From Chloroflexota bacterium (GTDB lineage: Bacteria > Chloroflexota > Chloroflexia > Thermomicrobiales > UBA6265): DNA of 16,508 bases. The notes beneath the pieces were generated by a model. That model did not search any database. It saw only the letters and a list, made by a program, of their open reading frames with translations, and had not been told where the DNA came from. The position numbers and the translations under genes were made by a program. The stretch spans positions 1 to 16,508 of the forward strand of contig JAFAEX010000006.1 in assembly GCA_023423795.1 (NCBI GenBank), given 5' to 3'. Shown here piece by piece: positions 1 to 7,384 of this stretch; position 1 is the first letter of the stretch; the number at the start of each line of letters is the position of its first letter.

Positions 1-65
1 CCGGCCCCGGGCGGGCAGGTATCTCGGGCGGGGCGCGGTCGGTTCCATCCGTCGGCGCGGGTGGT

Positions 66-386
66 TCAGTCTCCGGCGACCTCGAGCGCTTGCGCGGTCG
101 TGGCCAGCGCCGGCTCCTGGATCTCCACCCCTGGTTCGCCCCCTTCGAGGGCGACCAACGGGGTACGCTCTGGGTGCTGTTTCCAGCAATCGCACACGGC
201 GTCGGTGGCACGGCAGCGAGCCGCGTCAAGGTCGTCGTGCAAGGCCCATCCCAGCGAACAGCGCATGGCGGGCAGCGGTACGGCCGCTCGCCCCTGCCGT
301 GCGCGCACGAGCATCGGACACCCATAGCGCCCCGGCTCCGCCGGCGACTCTTCCTCCTGGAAGAGCCGGCGTCGCTCGCGGCTCAT
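66..386 (-). CDS. Small cysteine-containing hypothetical protein (106 aa)
   Basis: I do not recognise a characterised family. The ATG at 386 follows an AGGAGAGGG ribosome-binding sequence about 9 bases upstream, which supports both the frame and the start. The protein has five cysteines (C23, C43, C58, C65, C67), four of them in a compact core around MRCSLGWALH, RCRAT and DCWK. That arrangement could bind zinc or an iron-sulfur cluster, but this is inference. No signal peptide or membrane segment is visible. The N terminus is charged and the last 30 residues look flexible. It lies 178 bases downstream of proline dehydrogenase on the same strand, and a -10-like box in that gap suggests its own promoter. 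A longer plus-strand frame over the same bases lacks comparable start signals. Confidence 0.6.
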   Translation of the reverse strand: MSRERRRLFQEEESPAEPGRYGCPMLVRARQGRAAVPLPAMRCSLGWALHDDLDAARCRATDAVCDCWKQHPERTPLVALEGGEPGVEIQEPALATTAQALEVAGD

Positions 387-523
387 CGCGGCGTTCCCTC
401 TCCTGGCGCCTTCCCCGCCGCGGGCGGATCGGACCGGCCGGATAGGCCGGTACCGGTTGCCCCAGGCGGGGACGACCGGGCCGCTCCCGCGGCCCCGGGG
501 CCGGCCCCGCGCGATGCGCCCGG

Positions 524-544
524 GGACCGGTCCAACAAGTATAC
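524..544 (-). promoter_or_regulatory. Possible promoter -10 box and palindrome upstream of the 106-aa gene
   Basis: Read on the minus strand, TATACT (544-539) is a good -10 hexamer lying after the proline dehydrogenase stop and 153 bases before the 386 start. No convincing -35 box is seen. A 10-base perfect palindrome, GGACCGGTCC (524-533), falls about where transcription would begin, so it could be an operator or chance in GC-rich DNA. Confidence 0.3.
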
Positions 545-564
545 CGGAGCGGGGCGGCCCGCCC

Positions 565-1485
565 TCAGCCGGCGATCTGCCGCAGGACGAACAGCGCGTT
601 CGCCGGCCGCTCGGCGATGCGCCGCGTGAAGTACGGGTACCAGCGCTCCCCGAACGGAACGTAGACCCGCACCCGCTGCCCGTCCGCGGTCAACTCCTCC
701 TGTGCGTCCCGGCGGACGCCGTAGAGCATCTGGAACTCGTAGCGTTCGGCAGGAATGCCCATCCGCATCGCGTACCCGCGGGTCGCCCGGACCAGCGCCG
801 GGTCGTGCGTGGCGAAGGCCGGGTAGTTGCCGTGGTCGAGCAGCCGTTCCATCTGCCGCGCCCAGGCGGCATCGACCTCGCGCTGGCTCTGGTAGGCAAC
901 GGCGGCCGGTTCGGCATACGCGCCTTTGACCAGCCGCACACGCATCTTGCGCGCATTGAGGCGCTCCACGTCCTCGTCGGAGCGGTACAGGTAACTCTGG
1001 ATCACCGTGCCGACGTTCTCCTGGAACTCGTCGTGGAGGCGCTCGGCGATGGCGATCGTGCGCGAGGTGTAGGCCGATCCTTCCATGTCGATGCGGACGA
1101 ACCCGCCGACCTTCGCCGCCACGGCGAGGATGCTCCGCATGCACTCCACGGCCAGGTCGTCCGACTGGTCGAGGCCGAGCATGGTGAGTTTCACCGAGAT
1201 GTTCGGTTCGAGCCCGTCGGCGGCCATGCGCTCCAGAATCTCGGCGTAGGTGGGAACGGCGGCGCGTGCCTCCGCCTCGGTCGCGACGTTCTCGCCGAGC
1301 AGGTCCATCGTGGTGGTCATGCCTTGCCCGGCGATGCCGCGCGCGGCGGACAGCGCCTCGTCCAGCGTCTCCCCGGCGACGAAGCGGGAGACGAGCGAAC
1401 GCGTCGCCTCGTTCTCCCGGAAGAACTTCACCACCGCCGGGTGGTCGGCCACCCGCAGCACCGTCGGTCGCAACAACGCCTGCAT
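565..1485 (-). CDS. Proline dehydrogenase, monofunctional (PRODH)
   Basis: FAD-dependent oxidation of L-proline to pyrroline-5-carboxylate, the first step of proline catabolism, normally at the inner face of the membrane with quinone as acceptor. The protein is 306 aa, matching stand-alone bacterial PRODHs of about 300 residues (Thermus/Deinococcus type) rather than the long PutA fusion. The beta8-alpha8 barrel motifs are all present: SVKL (97-100), RIDME (131-135), RLVKGAY (184-190), ATHD (225-228), EFQMLYG (250-256), and the terminal substrate-binding stretch with YPYFTRRIAERPAN, whose paired arginines hold the proline carboxylate. The ATG at 1485 is chosen because the homologous region begins there and the upstream in-frame sequence is low-complexity. 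GGGAG lies about 15 bases upstream, so the SD is weak. The partner P5C dehydrogenase is not in this window. Confidence 0.93.
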   Translation of the reverse strand: MQALLRPTVLRVADHPAVVKFFRENEATRSLVSRFVAGETLDEALSAARGIAGQGMTTTMDLLGENVATEAEARAAVPTYAEILERMAADGLEPNISVKLTMLGLDQSDDLAVECMRSILAVAAKVGGFVRIDMEGSAYTSRTIAIAERLHDEFQENVGTVIQSYLYRSDEDVERLNARKMRVRLVKGAYAEPAAVAYQSQREVDAAWARQMERLLDHGNYPAFATHDPALVRATRGYAMRMGIPAERYEFQMLYGVRRDAQEELTADGQRVRVYVPFGERWYPYFTRRIAERPANALFVLRQIAG

Positions 1486-1521
1486 GGAATCCGTCGCCCC
1501 ACTCCCGTCGCATCCGGCGAT

Positions 1522-1545
1522 GCTGCCGGTCCTCGCACCGGCAGC
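1522..1545. repeat. Perfect 9-bp hairpin in the MFS-PRODH gap
   Basis: GCTGCCGGT (1522-1530) and ACCGGCAGC (1537-1545) form a perfect stem with a 6-base loop in the 85-bp gap between the MFS stop and the PRODH start, both on the minus strand. No T-run follows, so it is either a weak terminator or a 5' leader hairpin of PRODH. Confidence 0.45.
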
Positions 1546-1570
1546 GTACTGCACACGGGGCGGCGGATGC

Positions 1571-2809
1571 CTACGCCGGCAGGGATGCACGCCGCGCCCG
1601 GCCGAGCAGCGCGCCGCCGGCAACGACCGCGCCGGCCGCCGAAAGTGCGGCCAGCACGACGAACGGGGCGGTCACCCCGGCGGCATCGGCCAGCGCCCCG
1701 GCGGCGACGGGACCCAGCACCATCCCGATATCGGAAGACAGCCGCACCATCCCGACCGCGCGACCGCCGCCGCCACCGAGGCGTAGCAGCAGGTCGCCGG
1801 CAGCACTGTTCCCCGCAACCGCGCCGAGGGCGTACAAGGCCATCGGCAACAGGAGCCAGCCGGGGCTCGGCGCGAGGACCGTGGTGACCATGCCCGTCGC
1901 CACGAGCGCGAACCCGACCGCGAGCGACACGACGCCGCCCCACCGCCGGATCACGGCGCCGACCGGGAACGCTCCGACGAGGTGGATGGTGTTGATGACC
2001 AGCAGCAACTGTCCTATTTCGCCCGGACCCGCGTCGAACCGGACGGCGGCGAATAGCGGTAGCGACACGACCCAGATCGCGTAGTTGACGTAGACGAGCA
2101 GGTTGGCCAGCAGCGCGGCGACGACCGCCGGGCTCGTCAGCGGCACGGCTACCGGCGATTCGTCGGCGATCTCGACCGCCGGGCGCACCCGTTTCCGCCC
2201 AACCGACGGGCGAACGATTGCGACCGCTACGAGTATCACCACCGCCAGGACGACGCACTGCCAGAAGATCGCTCGCCAGCCGAGGGAGGCGGTGAGGGCG
2301 CTACCCGCGATGATCCCGACGTTGCCGCCGAGCCCGGCCGACACGTTAAACGCGGTCATCGCCGCCCCGCCGCGCGGCATCGCCCGCAGCACGGAAAGCA
2401 ATCCGGCCGTGGCGAGAAAGGCGACGCCCGCGCCCTGCACGGCCCGCGCGGCCAGCAGGACGGTGTCGCTCGACGCGATCGCCGCCATCGCCGACCCGAT
2501 CCCGAGCAGCGCCGCGCCGACGGCGGCCGTCAATCGTGGCCCGCGGCGCTCGATCAGGATCGCGGCGGGCAGGTTGGTGACCAGCCGGCCGAAAAAGAAC
2601 AAGGATGCGATCAGCCCCGCCCCGGTGGCCGACAGCCCGAGGGAGTCGCGAATCACCGGCAGCGCCGGCGACGTGGTATCGACCGACCAGTAGGCCAGCC
2701 CGAGCACCAGCAGCGTGACCGGCAGGGAAAGCGTGGCCGCCGGCCGGGTGCGTCTCGCCGCGCCATTACCGGCGGCCGAACCCGTTCCCTCGATGTCGCC
2801 TGCCGCCAC
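1571..2809 (-). CDS. Major facilitator superfamily transporter
   Basis: A polytopic inner-membrane secondary transporter with about 12 hydrophobic segments in two halves joined by a charged loop near residues 200-215. Its size (412 aa) is normal for the DHA1-like MFS exporters. The early segment with YWSVDTTSPALPVIRDSLGL and the following FFFGRLVTNLPAAILIERRG resemble the TM1-TM3 region and motif A-like loop of drug or small-molecule efflux MFS proteins; the substrate cannot be inferred. I prefer the GTG at 2809 because GGGGAG sits 6 bases upstream. An in-frame TTG at 2833 would add eight residues and has no SD. It is divergent from the HD hydrolase and followed, after 85 bases, by proline dehydrogenase, so transport of an amino-acid-related compound is possible but unproven. 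Confidence 0.9.
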   Translation of the reverse strand: MAAGDIEGTGSAAGNGAARRTRPAATLSLPVTLLVLGLAYWSVDTTSPALPVIRDSLGLSATGAGLIASLFFFGRLVTNLPAAILIERRGPRLTAAVGAALLGIGSAMAAIASSDTVLLAARAVQGAGVAFLATAGLLSVLRAMPRGGAAMTAFNVSAGLGGNVGIIAGSALTASLGWRAIFWQCVVLAVVILVAVAIVRPSVGRKRVRPAVEIADESPVAVPLTSPAVVAALLANLLVYVNYAIWVVSLPLFAAVRFDAGPGEIGQLLLVINTIHLVGAFPVGAVIRRWGGVVSLAVGFALVATGMVTTVLAPSPGWLLLPMALYALGAVAGNSAAGDLLLRLGGGGGRAVGMVRLSSDIGMVLGPVAAGALADAAGVTAPFVVLAALSAAGAVVAGGALLGRARRASLPA

Positions 2810-2843
2810 GCCGCGCTCCCCAATCTGCGCCAAGTCCGGCGGG

Positions 2844-2849
2844 AGATTA
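2844..2849 (-). promoter_or_regulatory. Possible -10 box for the MFS gene
   Basis: Minus-strand TAATCT lies 35 bases before the preferred GTG start at 2809. No clear -35 element is seen. Confidence 0.3.
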
Positions 2850-2876
2850 CCCCGGCGCGACGGTCGCCCGAGTCCG

Positions 2877-2882
2877 TATCCT
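2877..2882 (+). promoter_or_regulatory. -10 box implying a leaderless HD-hydrolase mRNA
   Basis: TATCCT ends 8 bases before the ATG at 2891, and no purine-rich Shine-Dalgarno sequence lies between. Transcription starting at the usual distance would begin at or next to the start codon. No -35 match is obvious. Confidence 0.4.
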
Positions 2883-2890
2883 TAGCCGCC

Positions 2891-4267
2891 ATGAACGATG
2901 CTGCCAACAACCCGGACCACGACCGCGAACGGGGCCTCGTGCCCGGAGCGGGATTCCCGATCGCGACCACGGTCCGCGACGCGTTGTATGACCGCATCCC
3001 GCTCTCGGAGCAGGAACTGGCGCTGATCGCGTTGCCGGCCTTCCAGCGATTGGAGCGCGTCCAGCAACTCGGGTTCGTCTCGCGGGTCTGGCCCGGCGCC
3101 CGCCACGCCCGGTACGAGCACTCGCTGGGCGTCCTCCACCTCGCCCGGCTGGCGGTCGCCCACCTCGCACGGGTCGCGCCGGACGCGTTCGGGCGCGACG
3201 ACGCGCGGGTGGCGATCGCCGCCGCCCTGCTGCACGACATCGGGCACTACCCGTTTTCGCACGCCATCGAGGAACTTGGCGGCAGCGTGCTGCCCCACGA
3301 AACGGTCGGCGCGCGGATCGTCGAAGGCGGAGCGGTCGCGCCGATCCTGCGCGACGCGTGGGGCGTTGACCCTGCGCGGGTGGCGGCGATGATCGCGCCG
3401 AAGGGCAGGGATCTCCCGCCCGCCGACCGATTGCTGCGCGGGGTGCTCTCCGGCCCACTGGACGTGGACAAACTCGACTACCTGCCGCGCGACGCCCGAG
3501 CCTGCAACGTTCCCTACGGCGGCGTGGACACCGCCCGGCTGATCGACGCTCTGCGGGTGGTGGACCTGACCGGCGAACCGGGCGCGCCACCCGGACCGCG
3601 CGTCGTCGTCGGCGACAAGGGCGTCAGCCCGCTCCACTCGCTGATCAACGCCCGGCAGGAGATGTTCGACAACGTCTACTGGCACCACACCAACCGCGCC
3701 TGCATGGTGATGCTCCAGCGCGCGGTCCAGGAAGCACTGCTCGCCGGCGCGCTGTCGCCGGCGGACCTGCCAGACCACGACGACGCGTCGCTGCTGGCAG
3801 CCCTGGCCGACCCCTCGATGCCGGAGCCGACGCGGCGGCTGACCGCGGCGCTGCGCGACCGGCGCGTCCACAAGCGGGCGGTAGAAATCGGCGCGCGGGC
3901 ACGGGAACTCTACGGCCGGATCGGGAACCTCTGGTTCGATCCCGCCGCGCGCCGCCACGTCGAACTCGGCATGACCGCCTCCCTCGCCGGCGAACTCGGC
4001 CACCCGATCTCACCCGAAGCGATCCTGATCGATATCCCGAAGCCGGAAAAATGGCGCACCGACGTCTGGGTCGCCTTCGACCGCCCTCCCGTCGGATTCC
4101 GCCCCATCATGCCGTGGCGCGAAGTGGTCGGGCTCTCGGACGGGGATTTCAAGCGGTACGAGGAGCACCGACGGCTGATCCGCATCGTCGCCGAGGAGCC
4201 GCTGCGGGACGCCGTCGCCGCGCGCTGGGAACGGCTGCTGCTGCCGCACGTCGGCGGCGTGCTGTGA
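2891..4267 (+). CDS. HD-domain phosphohydrolase, SAMHD1/YdhJ-like
   Basis: A predicted metal-dependent phosphohydrolase of the HD superfamily (458 aa). The SAMHD1-type signature is complete: H77 in ARYEHSLGV, H115-D116 in LLHDIGHYPFSH, and the distal aspartate D193 in GPLDVDKLDYLPRD, which together would hold the catalytic metal. Relatives are dNTP triphosphohydrolases and related nucleotide hydrolases. Whether this one cuts dNTPs cannot be told, because the allosteric nucleotide sites are not recognisable by eye. The C-terminal half (about 215-458) is the helical extension usual for the group. It is predicted to be cytosolic. It is divergent from the MFS gene with a very short leader and convergent with the VOC gene. 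Confidence 0.9.
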   Translation: MNDAANNPDHDRERGLVPGAGFPIATTVRDALYDRIPLSEQELALIALPAFQRLERVQQLGFVSRVWPGARHARYEHSLGVLHLARLAVAHLARVAPDAFGRDDARVAIAAALLHDIGHYPFSHAIEELGGSVLPHETVGARIVEGGAVAPILRDAWGVDPARVAAMIAPKGRDLPPADRLLRGVLSGPLDVDKLDYLPRDARACNVPYGGVDTARLIDALRVVDLTGEPGAPPGPRVVVGDKGVSPLHSLINARQEMFDNVYWHHTNRACMVMLQRAVQEALLAGALSPADLPDHDDASLLAALADPSMPEPTRRLTAALRDRRVHKRAVEIGARARELYGRIGNLWFDPAARRHVELGMTASLAGELGHPISPEAILIDIPKPEKWRTDVWVAFDRPPVGFRPIMPWREVVGLSDGDFKRYEEHRRLIRIVAEEPLRDAVAARWERLLLPHVGGVL

Positions 4268-4309
4268 ACCGCGCCGGCTGCCGTTCTCACCTGCCCATCG
4301 GAGGGTAGC

Positions 4310-4708
4310 CTACTCCCCGTTCGCGGCGATGAACTCCACCTCGTTGCCGTCCGGATCGAAGACGTAGAGGGTGCGCAGACCGAGCGTCGGGTGCTGCCCG
4401 GAGCGGACCTCCAGCCCCGCCGCCGACAGGATGCGCTCGGCAGTTTCGAGTTCGTTCGGCGGCAGCGACAGGGCGAAGTGGTGCAGCGGGCGCGGCGACG
4501 CGAAACGGGGCGCATCCGGCGGCAACTGCACGAGCACCACCAGCGACGGCAACCCGGCCCCGGCATCGCCCGCTCGCAGGAACACCGGGCTGGTCATCTC
4601 CGGCGGCGAGACCGCCTGCAATCCCAGCAGATCGCGGTAGAACTCGAGCGACGCGTCCATGTCGCGCACGTTCAGCACCACCTCGGCCAGTCCCGCTACC
4701 CCGATCAT
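4310..4708 (-). CDS. VOC superfamily (glyoxalase/dioxygenase-fold) protein
   Basis: A 132-aa protein with the paired beta-alpha-beta-beta-beta modules of the vicinal oxygen chelate fold. The N-terminal module has LNVRDMDASLEFYRDLLGL (12-30) and the C-terminal one has FDPDGNEVEFI (117-127). Candidate metal ligands are E9, H77 in LHHFALSL, and E125, matching the ligand spacing in glyoxalase I and extradiol dioxygenases. The substrate is unknown; glyoxalase, fosfomycin-type and dioxygenase relatives share this signature. The ATG at 4708 is chosen because AGGAGG lies 6 bases upstream; the in-frame extension back to 4765 lacks homology. It converges with the HD gene, with a 42-bp gap that holds no hairpin. 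Confidence 0.88.
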   Translation of the reverse strand: MIGVAGLAEVVLNVRDMDASLEFYRDLLGLQAVSPPEMTSPVFLRAGDAGAGLPSLVVLVQLPPDAPRFASPRPLHHFALSLPPNELETAERILSAAGLEVRSGQHPTLGLRTLYVFDPDGNEVEFIAANGE

Positions 4709-4829
4709 GCCGTCCCTCCTGTCGCGTCGTGCTGCCGTCGCGGCATTGTGCCACCGGACGCGCATCCCGGAGCACGGAGCGCTGGATGGTACCGCTGCGC
4801 AAAGTCAGGGAGCCCCTCGCTGGGACGGC

Positions 4830-4858
4830 TTGCATTTCGCGGACGATCCGTCTATCGT
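4830..4858 (+). promoter_or_regulatory. Possible sigma70-type promoter before the 75-aa ORF and RtcB
   Basis: TTGCAT (4830-4835), a 17-bp spacer and TATCGT (4853-4858) make a plausible housekeeping promoter. The start would fall near 4865, about 40 bases before the ATG at 4906. It lies in the 197-bp divergent gap, which shows no other feature I can support. Confidence 0.4.
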
Positions 4859-4905
4859 GCGAACTTCACCGCAATCGTTCGTTCGCAACGGCCATTCGCC
4901 GCGGA

Positions 4906-5133
4906 ATGACCACCATGCACGCTCGCCCCGCCTGTTCGCTTGCCCCGCTCCCGACGTTGGACGAATTCGCCGAAGCCGTCGCCGACCGCGCCGATGCGCG
5001 CAGCGTGCCGACCCGCCTGCAGGCCGTCATTCGGGTGCTTGCCGAAGCCACCCGCGCTTCGCTCTCGGGACGGAATTTCGACGCGCAAGCCGACGCCGAA
5101 TCCACGCCGATCCCCGGCCCGGCCGCCGGCTGA
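4906..5133 (+). CDS. Small hypothetical protein upstream of RtcB (75 aa)
   Basis: Not recognised. The reading frame shows the strong third-position G/C bias of neighbouring genes. The central part, from about LPTLDEFAEAVADRADARS to RLQAVIRVLAEATRAS, looks like two amphipathic helices; the last 15 residues are Pro/Ala/Gly-rich and probably disordered. There is no signal peptide or membrane helix. The start is uncertain: ATG at 4906 and ATG at 4915 are both in frame and neither has a good SD. It ends 66 bases before RtcB on the same strand, so the two may be co-transcribed. It is not archease, the usual RtcB partner, which is about twice as long. A spurious ORF cannot be excluded. Confidence 0.5.
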   Translation: MTTMHARPACSLAPLPTLDEFAEAVADRADARSVPTRLQAVIRVLAEATRASLSGRNFDAQADAESTPIPGPAAG

Positions 5134-5163
5134 GGTTCGGTCCCGGAGTAGCATTGCCGGTGC

Positions 5164-5183
5164 GGCGGGCTGAATGGCCCGCC
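5164..5183 (+). repeat. Hairpin just before the RtcB ribosome-binding site
   Basis: GGCGGGC (5164-5170) and GCCCGCC (5177-5183) form a perfect 7-bp stem with a TGAATG loop. It ends 6 bases before GGAG (5189-5192), the RtcB SD. There is no T-run, so a 5' leader structure is likelier than a terminator. Confidence 0.45.
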
Positions 5184-5199
5184 AGACCGGAGAATCCCC

Positions 5200-6393
5200 A
5201 TGCCCGACATCATCGACCAGCCGGGACAGCGCGTCCCGATCAAGACGTGGCTGCCGTCCGACGAGATCGAACCGAGCGCGATGGAGCAACTCCGCGCGGC
5301 GGCCGGCCACCCGGAAGCGGCGGCGCACGTCGCCGTGATGCCCGATTGCCACGTCGGTTTCGGCATCACCATCGGCTCGGTGTTCCCGACGGCGGATGCG
5401 ATCGTGCCGGGCGCGGTCGGGGTGGACATCGGCTGCGGGATGTGCGCGGTGCCGACCGGCCTCCGGTTCGACGGAAAGAGGGCCAAAGGCGCGTTCTGGC
5501 GGGATTGGGCCGACCGGGTGCGGGAGCGCGTCCCGACCGGCTTTGCGACCCATTCCGCGCGCCAGCGCTGGGACGGGTTGCGGGAGCCGCTGCGCGCGCG
5601 ACCGCTCCAGAAGATCGCCAACGAGAAGGCCGCCGTTCAACTCGGCACGCTTGGTGGCGGCAACCACTTCCTCGAAGCGCAGGCCGACGCGGATGGGCAG
5701 ATTTGGTTGATGGTGCATTCCGGTAGCCGCCACACCGGGTTGCGCATCGCCGAGCACTACGCCGACCTCGCGCGCGATCTCGCAAGGCCACGCGGTTTGT
5801 CCTTCCCGAGCGGGCTGTGGTCCCTGCCGCTCGACGACGAGACAGCGGCGGACTACCTGCACGACATGGAGTGGGCGACGGCCTTCGCGCTCGAAAGCCG
5901 CTACCGGATGCTGGAAGAGATGCTCGCCGCGCTGCGGCTCGACCCCGACGAGGTCGGCGGGCGGGATGCGTTCATCAACATCCATCACAACTTCGCCCGG
6001 CGGGAGTCGCACGATGGACAGGACCTGATCGTTCACCGCAAGGGCGCCACCTCGGCGGCGGCCGGCGAACTGGGCATCATTCCGGGCAGCATGGGCGCGC
6101 CGTCCTACATCGTGCGCGGAAAGGGAAACGAGGAGTCCTTCGCCTCCTGCTCGCACGGGGCGGGGCGGAAGATGGGCCGCAATCAGGCGAAAAAGGCGAT
6201 CACGGAGGCGGCCTTCAAGGCGTCGCTGGCGGGCACGTTCAGCACGGCATCCCGTGGCTGGATCGACGAAGCGCCGCCCGCCTACAAGGACATCGGGCGC
6301 GTGATGGCGCTGCAACAGGACCTCGTGGACATCGTCCACGAACTGCGGCCCATCGTCACGGTCAAGGGCGACAGCCGCGCGAAGGAGGATTGA
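5200..6393 (+). CDS. rtcB: RNA-splicing ligase RtcB
   Basis: A GTP- and Mn2+-dependent ligase joining RNA 2',3'-cyclic phosphate or 3'-phosphate ends to 5'-OH ends, used in RNA repair and, in some lineages, tRNA splicing. At 397 aa it is the compact bacterial form, like the roughly 408-aa E. coli enzyme. All active-site blocks are present: GVDIGCGM (D76, C79) for metal binding, GTLGGGNHF (N155, H156), VHSGSRHTG (H173), NIHHNF (262-263), HRKGATSA (279-286), GSMGAPSYIVRG, and CSHGAGRKMGR, whose H319 is the expected guanylylated histidine. The ATG at 5200 has GGAG 7 bases upstream. Neither archease nor the cyclase RtcA is nearby. It is convergent with the uronate-dehydrogenase-like gene across an inverted repeat. 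Confidence 0.97.
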   Translation: MPDIIDQPGQRVPIKTWLPSDEIEPSAMEQLRAAAGHPEAAAHVAVMPDCHVGFGITIGSVFPTADAIVPGAVGVDIGCGMCAVPTGLRFDGKRAKGAFWRDWADRVRERVPTGFATHSARQRWDGLREPLRARPLQKIANEKAAVQLGTLGGGNHFLEAQADADGQIWLMVHSGSRHTGLRIAEHYADLARDLARPRGLSFPSGLWSLPLDDETAADYLHDMEWATAFALESRYRMLEEMLAALRLDPDEVGGRDAFINIHHNFARRESHDGQDLIVHRKGATSAAAGELGIIPGSMGAPSYIVRGKGNEESFASCSHGAGRKMGRNQAKKAITEAAFKASLAGTFSTASRGWIDEAPPAYKDIGRVMALQQDLVDIVHELRPIVTVKGDSRAKED

Positions 6394-6458
6394 GGGCGCG
6401 ACGGCCGACATCGGCGTCCCCAGGCGGCCACCATCGTCGTCCCGAGCCGGCCAACGTC

Positions 6459-6538
6459 GTCATCCCGAGCCCGTCGAGTGATCTCGTCGTTCCCGTTATA
6501 GGGAGCAGGACGAGAACCCTCGACGGGCTCGGGATGAC
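6459..6538. repeat. Dispersed inverted repeat, copy 1
   Basis: The arms 6459-6478 and 6519-6538 are 20-base perfect inverted repeats beginning GTCATCCCGAGCC. A less perfect continuation (GATCTCGTCGTTCCC on the left) extends toward a GTTATA loop. It lies between convergent RtcB and the uronate-dehydrogenase-like gene and may double as a bidirectional terminator. A degenerate partial unit, GTCGTCCCGAGCCGG, lies just before it. It is related to the copies at 11710-11813 and 14772-14852. Confidence 0.8.
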
Positions 6539-6586
6539 CGCTAGTCGCTCGGGCTAGCCGGCTGGTCAGGCGCGACTTCGCATCCC

Positions 6587-7384
6587 CTACTCCGGCGCAG
6601 AATCCTGCGGGTCGTAGCCCAGCACTTCTCGAGCGGACTTCAGCGACCAGAACTGGCGCGGGTTATCCGAGATGCCGTAGACAACCGCCCAATCGGTGTC
6701 CGCTTCGAGCGAGCGCGCGATGAGTTCGGCGCAGTCGCGGCGGCTGAGCCAGGTCGAGCGGGACCGCTTGCGCCGCTCCTCCATCGAGAGGTGGGCCAGC
6801 GGCTTCGGGATCGAGGTCAGCGTCTTCTCCGACGTCGGGTCGTCGTCCGCGCGGACGGTGCCGATCCGCAGGTTGATGACCTCCAGCCCGTGGAGGTCGT
6901 GGAACATGCGACCGATCGCCTCGCCGAAGAGTTTGGAGACGCCGTAATAGGAATCCGGGCGCGGCTCGGCATATTCGTCCCACACCCGTGGGTCGTCGAG
7001 TTCGTAGACGTCCGGCGCGTTGTCGATCTCGTTCATCCCGATGGTGTGGTTAGACGAAGCGAACACGACCCGACGCACGCCAGCCAGGCGGGCGGCCTCG
7101 AAGACGTTGCGCGTACCGACGATGTTGTTAGGCAGGATGTCGTCCCACGGCGTTTCGACCGCCGGCGACGCCGCAAGATGGACGACGGCATCGACGCCCT
7201 CGAACGCCGGGCGGATCGCGTCGAGGTCGGCGATGTCAGCCGCGATCGACGGAAAGTCCTGCGGGCGGTGCGTGAGGTAGACGAGGTCGTACCGATCGGC
7301 GAGGTGTTCTCGTACCGCCTCGCCGATGACGCCGCCCGCGCCGGTGACGAGGACCTTGCCAACGCCGGTCTTGCCGTCGCTCAT
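6587..7384 (-). CDS. NAD(P)-dependent oxidoreductase, uronate dehydrogenase-like
   Basis: An extended short-chain dehydrogenase (epimerase/dehydratase type, 265 aa), cytosolic. The Rossmann motif TGAGGVIG is at 14-21. VVFASSNHTIG (107-116) and YGVSKLFGE (147-155) carry the catalytic Ser/Asn, Y147 and K151. RIGTV and STWLSRRDCAELI near the C terminus are typical of uronate dehydrogenase, which oxidises glucuronate or galacturonate to the aldarolactone, and the length equals the well-studied enzyme of about 265 aa. Substrate identity remains inference; related NAD sugar dehydrogenases are the alternative. Its ATG overlaps the TGA of the upstream sugar dehydrogenase (ATGA), with GGAG 8 bases before it, so translation is coupled. 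Confidence 0.85.
   Translation of the reverse strand: MSDGKTGVGKVLVTGAGGVIGEAVREHLADRYDLVYLTHRPQDFPSIAADIADLDAIRPAFEGVDAVVHLAASPAVETPWDDILPNNIVGTRNVFEAARLAGVRRVVFASSNHTIGMNEIDNAPDVYELDDPRVWDEYAEPRPDSYYGVSKLFGEAIGRMFHDLHGLEVINLRIGTVRADDDPTSEKTLTSIPKPLAHLSMEERRKRSRSTWLSRRDCAELIARSLEADTDWAVVYGISDNPRQFWSLKSAREVLGYDPQDSAPE

Noticed and set aside
1..65. Sequence at the left edge
   Set aside because: GC-rich, with no start codon plus SD, hairpin plus T-run, or promoter I could support.
491..508. GC-only palindrome GGCCCCGGGGCCGGCCCC
   Set aside because: Low-complexity GC run; palindromes of this kind arise by chance at this composition, and it has no T-run or defined partner.
383..1513. Minus-strand frame of 376 codons over the proline dehydrogenase gene
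   Set aside because: Arg/Gly/Ala-rich translation without motifs. The overlapping frame 565-1485 carries all PRODH motifs.
4852..6411. Minus-strand open frame of 519 codons
   Set aside because: It lies antisense to RtcB, whose motifs are unmistakable. Long antisense frames are expected in such GC-rich coding DNA, and this one shows no domain or SD.
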